Shown: positions 16,442 through 21,145 of the stretch, piece after piece
How the letters are laid out: each line of letters starts with the position of its first letter
Numbering within the stretch: position 1 is the first letter of the stretch
NCBI RefSeq assembly: GCF_000208925.1
Contig: NW_001915123.1
Span: forward strand, 1 to 21,145
Length of the DNA: 21,145 nt
Direction: 5' to 3'
Origin: Entamoeba histolytica HM-1:IMSS
Lineage: Eukaryota; Evosea; Mastigamoebida; Endamoebidae
The notes under the pieces: model-generated
Told to the model about the DNA's origin: nothing
Databases searched by the model: none
What the model saw: only the letters and a program-made list of their open reading frames with translations
Position numbers and translations under genes: made by a program

Positions 16442-17071
16442 ATGTTTCCAAATATAGATTTAGGCAAATTACCACCAAAAAGTGATGATATTGATGAAAT
16501 GTTAGAAATTGAACATGAAATGATAGTTAATGCACTCACATATTTTCCAAATTCTTTTAGTTTTAATATTGAACCTAATTCAGAAAAACATACAATAACA
16601 ATTAAAGGGTCATATTGGGATGTTGGATGTAAAATTGGTTTAACCGTTTGTGGATGGAAAAATGGTTTTTACAAAGATTGCTTGTTTTCTCCAGATGAAT
16701 CAAATTTTGAAAAGACATTTTCTTATATTGAAGATGGATATTACGATGCGTTAATAATTAAAGACGATGTCATTAAAAGAAAAGAAGCCGTTTATATTGG
16801 AAAACCAATTAAATTTAAAGTAACTCAATGTTTACTTGATGCAGTTGACATAGAACTTGAACGAGCAAAAGAAACTAGTTGTATTGTTATTTATAAAGAC
16901 TCAACAATTATCAAAACAAAAAGAGTTCTTGTTGGAACAACAAAACTTAGAATAAAATTAAATAAAAAACATAACACTAAACATATTTATGTCTTTAAAT
17001 ATTACCAAAATTGCTTTACTCGTATTGATAAAGACGTCCCATATAATGCATTAGAAATAATAACTCTCTAA
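16442..17071 (+). CDS. Unrecognised 209-residue protein, probably beta-rich
   Basis: I do not recognise this protein. It starts MFPNIDLGKLPPKSDD. Residues about 15-35 (DDIDEMLEIEHEMIVNAL) look helical and acidic. From about residue 40 alternating hydrophobic segments suggest a beta-sandwich: HTITIKGSYWDVGCKIGLTV, then FEKTFSYIEDGYYDALII. A second beta-rich segment, SCIVIYKDSTIIKTKRVLVG to HIYVFKYYQNC, follows after about 140. No signal peptide or membrane segment is present, so it is probably cytosolic. Its composition, clean long frame and GAACTA promoter support it as a real gene. The divergent C2 partner may share its regulation. An Ig-like or C2-like fold is conceivable but not shown. Confidence 0.75.
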   Translation: MFPNIDLGKLPPKSDDIDEMLEIEHEMIVNALTYFPNSFSFNIEPNSEKHTITIKGSYWDVGCKIGLTVCGWKNGFYKDCLFSPDESNFEKTFSYIEDGYYDALIIKDDVIKRKEAVYIGKPIKFKVTQCLLDAVDIELERAKETSCIVIYKDSTIIKTKRVLVGTTKLRIKLNKKHNTKHIYVFKYYQNCFTRIDKDVPYNALEIITL

Positions 17072-18212
17072 ATTGTATTTGTAGTATCTGTTTCTTTCTT
17101 TATTTTCTCCTTCAAAATAAAATAATTCAGTGTGGAAGAATGAAGTAATTCTTAAATAACAATAACCATAAAACAAAATAAATTACCAAATAGATAATGA
17201 AATGTTAATAAAATTGTCATTTATTCCTTAATTAATGGATATTAATCACATTATACATTATTTAAAATGAGTATTTTCTTTGTTTTCTTTGTTATTTAGT
17301 TTTTCTTTTTGTTTTATTTCTTTTATTGTTTTTTCTGTTTGTTTATTCTTTTTATCTTCAGCTTTGATGTTTATTTTTATTCTCATTGAATTATCACTAC
17401 TTTATTTCTTATTTTATGAATAACTATATCATTATCATTATATTATTATATATAATTTCATTTATTATTAGTATCATCATTTATATATGTTTCTTTTCTT
17501 ATTATTCTTTCATATTATCTTATTTCATTCTTTCTATTATTATTTATTATATTTCTTATTAAATTAATTCATCATATTCAATTATTATTTGATATTTCAG
17601 TGCTTTTCTAAACATCTCTCATTTCATCTTTTTTTCTTTTCCTCTTTTCTAAACATCACTTATTTATTTCTATTTTCTGTATTCTTGTTGTTATTTTATT
17701 TAGTTCATCTTTTATCATTTATCATTTCTTGTTTATTCATGTTTGTTGTATATTTTATTATTATTCTTTATTTTATGTTGTGTTATTCTTATTTATCTTT
17801 CTTATTATGTTTTGTTTATTATTGTTTAAATAGAAAATAAGAATAAAGAAAGAATAAAGAAATAAAATATAAATATGTTGATATTTTATCATTTCTTTAT
17901 TTGTTTATTATTCTTATTTCTATTATTTTATTCATTTGATTCATAACGAATTAATTCAATGAAATAATACAAATAAATTGTTTATTCATTTCATATTATT
18001 TCTCTTTCATTCTTATTTCTTTTCTTATTTATTAAAAACACCATCATTCTGTGTGTAAATATTTCAAATGAAATAAAATAAATCAACATTGAATTATCTC
18101 CATTTTTAATTTATCATTTCATTCATTGGCAGATGAACGAAATGGCTGTTCATATTCTTCATTGATTTGTTTTTATTCTTTTTTAGTTCATTTTCAATTA
18201 ATCAAGATTGAA
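17072..18212. other. Long AT-rich spacer, no gene seen
   Basis: This is over 1.1 kb of T-rich DNA (plus strand) dominated by TTATT, TCATT and TTCTT words. Hydrophobic frames here, such as 17589-17840, are composition artefacts of poly-T codons and lack protein-like features. A small inverted repeat ATGAAC...GTTCAT at 18133-18153 lies in its only less AT-rich patch. Confidence 0.55.
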
Positions 18213-18749
18213 TCATTTCATTTCAATTACTATGATTCGTTTTGGTATGAAATGTTCTGGAAGTTGTTTTCCACAAAGTGCATTTGATATTTCATTATAT
18301 TCAAATGAACGTTGATAACAATATGATAGTGTTTTATTATTTTCTTTATAAACACAAATATCACCAAATCCAAATTCAAACAAATACTCATCTGTTTGAT
18401 TATGTAAATAAAATGCACATTGTTGTTCTTTAATATCAAATTTCTTCATTCTTTTCATTCTTCCATTTGATTCTAATGAAAATAAAAATGATTGTGAATC
18501 ATATATCCAACCATCATCTTCATCAATTTTCTCATTAACATATCCTCCAAATTTATTTCCTTCTTCATCTTCAATAATAATTATTATATGTTTTTTATTT
18601 TTTATTCTTTCTCCAAATACTGATGTAATAACTTTCCAATCATCAACATCTGAATCAAATAGTATATTTCCTACTTTTCTATTTGTCCATTCTTCTATTT
18701 GGTGAATTATTTTATCACGTAATGTTTTATAATGATGATATAATTCTAA
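18213..18749 (-). pseudogene. TLDc-domain protein fragment lacking a start codon
   Basis: TLDc domains occur in V-ATPase-binding and oxidative-stress proteins; Entamoeba has many TLDc-family proteins of unknown role. The open frame gives 178 residues. It begins just after an in-frame TAA (18750-18752) without an ATG before the domain. It reads ILFDSDVDDWKVITSVFG, then IIIIIEDEEGNKFGGYVNEK, DSQSFLFSLESNGRMKR, AFYLHNQTDEYLFEFGFGDI and a terminal FIPKRIIVIEMK. That is the whole domain, including the typical GGYV strand and the closing PKRIIVIEM. The upstream stop sits within coiled-coil-like sequence. The gene is therefore either 5'-truncated or disrupted, or an unseen exon splices in at the TTAG near 18747. 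The only internal ATG (18458) would leave half a domain. Confidence 0.7.
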
Positions 18750-19180
18750 TTATTTGTATTGTTTTCTGTTATAAAATGATATTTTTATATTCAAGTTTAT
18801 TATTTATTATAGTTAATTTATAATTAATAATATGATTTTAACATATGATCTCTTAAATATTAAATAGATTAATTTTTATTTTCAAGTCTTTTCTTAAACA
18901 TATCAAAAACTTTCATATAAAAGAATGAAGTGGTTCTATTCAATAGAAAAATACTGTAAATATAAAATGAAATAAAATAACAAACAAATGATATTATTCT
19001 CAATATTTTCATTTCATTAATTATTTATCATCATTCTTAAAATAAAAGAAGATGAAATAATATTTCAGTGATTAAAATAAAATAAAATAATTATTTCTTA
19101 TTTTCAGCATTTTTCTTTTTTTTAAAATCAAATAACATAACATTTTCCACAAATAAAAATTAACCAAATAAATATAAGCG
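18750..19180. other. AT-rich spacer upstream of both TLDc loci
   Basis: It may contain eroded 5' sequence of the minus-strand TLDc fragment, since short lysine-rich minus-strand frames such as MKVFDMFKKRLENKN near 18925 occur. No continuous frame links them. The remainder is featureless AT-rich DNA. Confidence 0.4.
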
Positions 19181-19182
19181 TC

Positions 19183-19232
19183 ATTTAAAAAAGTAGTGAC
19201 GTCACTATTCATTATTAATATCTTAATATTCA
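19183..19232 (+). promoter_or_regulatory. TATA-like, CRE palindrome and Inr-like core promoter of the TLDc gene
   Basis: ATTTAAAA at 19183-19190 is TATA-like, and ATATTCA at 19226-19232 is Inr-like about 40 nt downstream. A perfect palindrome with a CRE core (19194-19207, listed separately) lies between them. The Inr-like site is 18 nt before the ATG at 19250. Confidence 0.45.
19194..19207. promoter_or_regulatory. Perfect 14-bp palindrome TAGTGACGTCACTA (CRE/bZIP core)
   Basis: The sequence is identical to its reverse complement over 14 bases. It contains the full cAMP-response-element core TGACGTCA, recognised in other eukaryotes by bZIP dimers of the CREB/ATF type. It is conspicuously GC-rich for its surroundings and lies 43 bp upstream of the TLDc gene's ATG. 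The cognate Entamoeba factor is unknown. Confidence 0.6.
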
Positions 19233-19249
19233 GTTGTGAATTATTAACT

Positions 19250-20158
19250 ATGGCAGACTCATCTTCATCATTTCTTGTTGGCTTTGATAATCCTCAACCA
19301 GAACATCTTCCAGAACAAAATGATGAAATACCAAGAGATATATCTGTAGTACCTGATATTCATATTGAAGAAAATACTCAAACAATAACAGAAATTGAAA
19401 ACAAAAGAAGAGAAATTCAAAATAAAATCAAAGAAGAGGTTCAACTTCTTTGTTATCCAAAAGGTATTTCACAAAGTGAGACTTGCAAAATAAAAGAAAG
19501 TTATTTAGAACATTGTAAAGAGTTAAATGAATTAACTATTAGTTACAATGCAAACACTGATGGAATGACAAAGAAAAAAGAAAAAAGAAAAGATTGTATT
19601 TTAGTTGCAAAAACAAATGAAAGGTTTGTTGATGTATTTTGTGGTAAAGTGGTTAAATTATTCTTAGATACTCTAAAAGGGTATCGTATAGATTTTCCAC
19701 ATCTCCAATATTGTAATATAGAAAATTCAACAAGAAATACATACGAACAACTTTTTGGACAAAAAGATTTTGGTATATTTTGTGTTACTAAACAAGCAAA
19801 TGTATTTGGTATATTCTTTCATTCTGTTAAATCACTTAATGAACAGACTTATGGTTGTTATGAGTCTGCTTTATTCATTATAAGAAGAAATGGAATGAAA
19901 GAATATATTCCAAAAGTAAGTAAAAGAGCAAATGATATTGAAATTGTATTTGGGAATAATGAGAATGATGAATTGTTGATAACAGTCATTAATAGTATTG
20001 GAGATTCAGTACAATTTTTTAATAACAGATTCAACATTGTTGGTGATATTCATAACATGTTTAATGAAGTAGAATGTAATGATATGTTATTAAGTAGAAA
20101 TAGCAACAATGAATATCAAGAAGAAATAACTGAATTAAAAGTTATGAAAATTAAATAA
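19250..20158 (+). CDS. TLDc-like domain protein
   Basis: It is 302 residues from the ATG at 19250 (MADSSSSFLVGFDNPQ). The frame opens further upstream only at non-ATG codons, and the promoter motifs sit there. Residues 1-45 are acidic and polar. Residues about 46-100 form a coiled coil (TEIENKRREIQNKIKEEVQ...CKELNELTISY). The rest is a divergent TLDc-like domain with FVDVFCGKVVKLFLDTLKGYR, FGIFCVTKQANVFGIFFHSV, ESALFIIRRNGMKEY and a closing ITELKVMKIK. The closing segment aligns with the terminal PKRIIVIEM of the nearby fragment, and the coiled coil plus TLDc order is common in Entamoeba members. No membrane segment is present. Its role is unknown; the family is linked elsewhere to V-ATPase regulation. 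The conserved glycines of the domain are partly lost, so the assignment is moderate. Confidence 0.72.
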   Translation: MADSSSSFLVGFDNPQPEHLPEQNDEIPRDISVVPDIHIEENTQTITEIENKRREIQNKIKEEVQLLCYPKGISQSETCKIKESYLEHCKELNELTISYNANTDGMTKKKEKRKDCILVAKTNERFVDVFCGKVVKLFLDTLKGYRIDFPHLQYCNIENSTRNTYEQLFGQKDFGIFCVTKQANVFGIFFHSVKSLNEQTYGCYESALFIIRRNGMKEYIPKVSKRANDIEIVFGNNENDELLITVINSIGDSVQFFNNRFNIVGDIHNMFNEVECNDMLLSRNSNNEYQEEITELKVMKIK

Positions 20159-21145
20159 GATAATAATTGAAATAAAATAACTAATGGTTATTATTTTTAA
20201 TTTAATAACAATAAATAAAATGATTAAAATAATAATATTTTCATAAAACATCTTTGTTATATCATTTTAATTGTATAATATTTCAATGATTTATTCAATG
20301 TACTATTTGTATATTTTCATCATCATTGGATTATATTGTTTATTCATTATTTATGTTATTCATTCATAATATCATTTTCTTTTTAACCCTTTTTGAAATT
20401 CATGGTTATTTGTTTTTACAATTCAATATAATGGTTATCAATTCATATTCACTTTATTGTATTTATACATTCATTCTAATTAATGATTTAATCAAATGAT
20501 AATATTCAAACATATATTTCAATATTTATTTCGTGTGTTATGTTAAATTACAAAACAACAATTTTAAAGATTTTTCAATAAAACTGAATTTTGATGAATA
20601 AACAACAAACTAGAGAATTATTTCAAACACTAAACAAATTATAATAATACTTAAATAATACTCAAATGAATGAAATGACACATTTGTTATAAAGAATTAA
20701 TAATTTATTATTCAATAATTTAACTTAATATAATTATAATACAACACCATTCATATAATTAAGTATTAACAAATAACAAATAATTAAAATATAAGTTACT
20801 CATAAATTATATGTTTTAAACATACAATAAATGTGAACTAGAAAAGAAAATGATAAAAAGAAACAAAACATGTAATAAAGAATATAAAAAGAAATAAATA
20901 ACAGTTAATAATCAAGAAGAATATCTAAATCAACAAGTTATGATGATATTTTTAAAATTATTCAATGAAACATAATATAAAACAACAAATGATTAACGTT
21001 GAAGATATACATTCAATAATCAACAAGTAACAGTACTTTATTAAATAGAAATAACAAAATGAATATTCATATGAATAATAAATCAATTAATTTTAAACAT
21101 TTTAAGTGAACCAAAATAAGCAAAGAAAAATGCATCTAAATAATT
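20159..21145. other. AT-rich 3' flank, no gene seen
   Basis: This is almost a kilobase with no frame of protein-like composition and no repeats matching the other repeats in the window. GAACTA occurs on the plus strand near 20836 without a gene after it. The window may end upstream of another gene. Confidence 0.5.

Noticed and set aside
17589..17840. 83-codon plus-strand Phe/Leu-rich frame in the long spacer
   Set aside because: It is poly-T/TTATT composition only, with no start context and no domain.
19196..19249. Upstream extension of the TLDc-like protein (18 residues, hydrophobic)
   Set aside because: It would start on a GTG inside the CRE palindrome; a eukaryotic gene should start at the ATG at 19250.
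1..21145. CRISPR arrays, bacterial operons, tRNA or rRNA genes
   Set aside because: No spaced short repeats, no ribosome-binding sites, and no cloverleaf or rRNA signature segments were seen; spliceosomal introns show the DNA is eukaryotic.

Overview
The window looks like nuclear DNA of an Entamoeba species (E. histolytica group). It is extremely AT-rich, with short spacers between genes. Introns are 44-70 nt and every donor I could place reads GTTTG. Short AATTCA initiator-like and GAACTA (GAAC-element-like) motifs sit just before several start codons, and TAATTT-type poly(A) signals follow stops. The protein set also fits: a BspA-like leucine-rich-repeat protein, a Rab7-type GTPase ending in CC, a TBC protein, an ArfGAP, C2 and TLDc proteins. 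I cannot separate the species from sequence alone.

Layout. 1-876 is gene-free AT-rich DNA. 877-1943 (-) is a BspA-like repeat gene split by one frameshift, with an apparently intact promoter. 2245-6880 is a repeat-laden stretch. It holds a decayed LINE 3' end with a restriction-like endonuclease domain (2616-3260, -), two copies of a purine-rich block (about 2245-2580 and 4927-5280), and a long decayed coiled-coil-like coding remnant (about 4927-6880, +). A four-exon Rab7-like gene (3916-4710, +) sits intact between them.

7015-17071 is a compact array of single-copy-looking genes: BRCT protein (+), ankyrin-TBC protein (-), small coiled-coil protein (-), ArfGAP (-), ribosomal protein eS25 (+), small M50-type membrane metalloprotease (+), Ecdysoneless/SGT1 protein (-), C2 protein with an SH3-ligand repeat tail (-), and an unrecognised protein (+). 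Convergent pairs end 66 bp and 15 bp apart. Two divergent pairs share short promoters, one of which carries mirrored GAACTA boxes.

17072-21145 is mostly AT-rich spacer. It contains a TLDc-domain fragment without a start (-) and an intact TLDc-like gene (+), whose promoter has a perfect 14-bp palindrome with a full CRE/bZIP core.

Functionally, several genes are membrane-traffic or membrane-signalling proteins (Rab7-like, TBC, ArfGAP, C2). At least two depart from their families at catalytic positions: the Rab lacks the switch-II glutamine, and the TBC domain lacks both catalytic fingers. The ArfGAP ends in a lipidation-type tail. I see no operon-like logic; the clustering may be chance in a compact genome.
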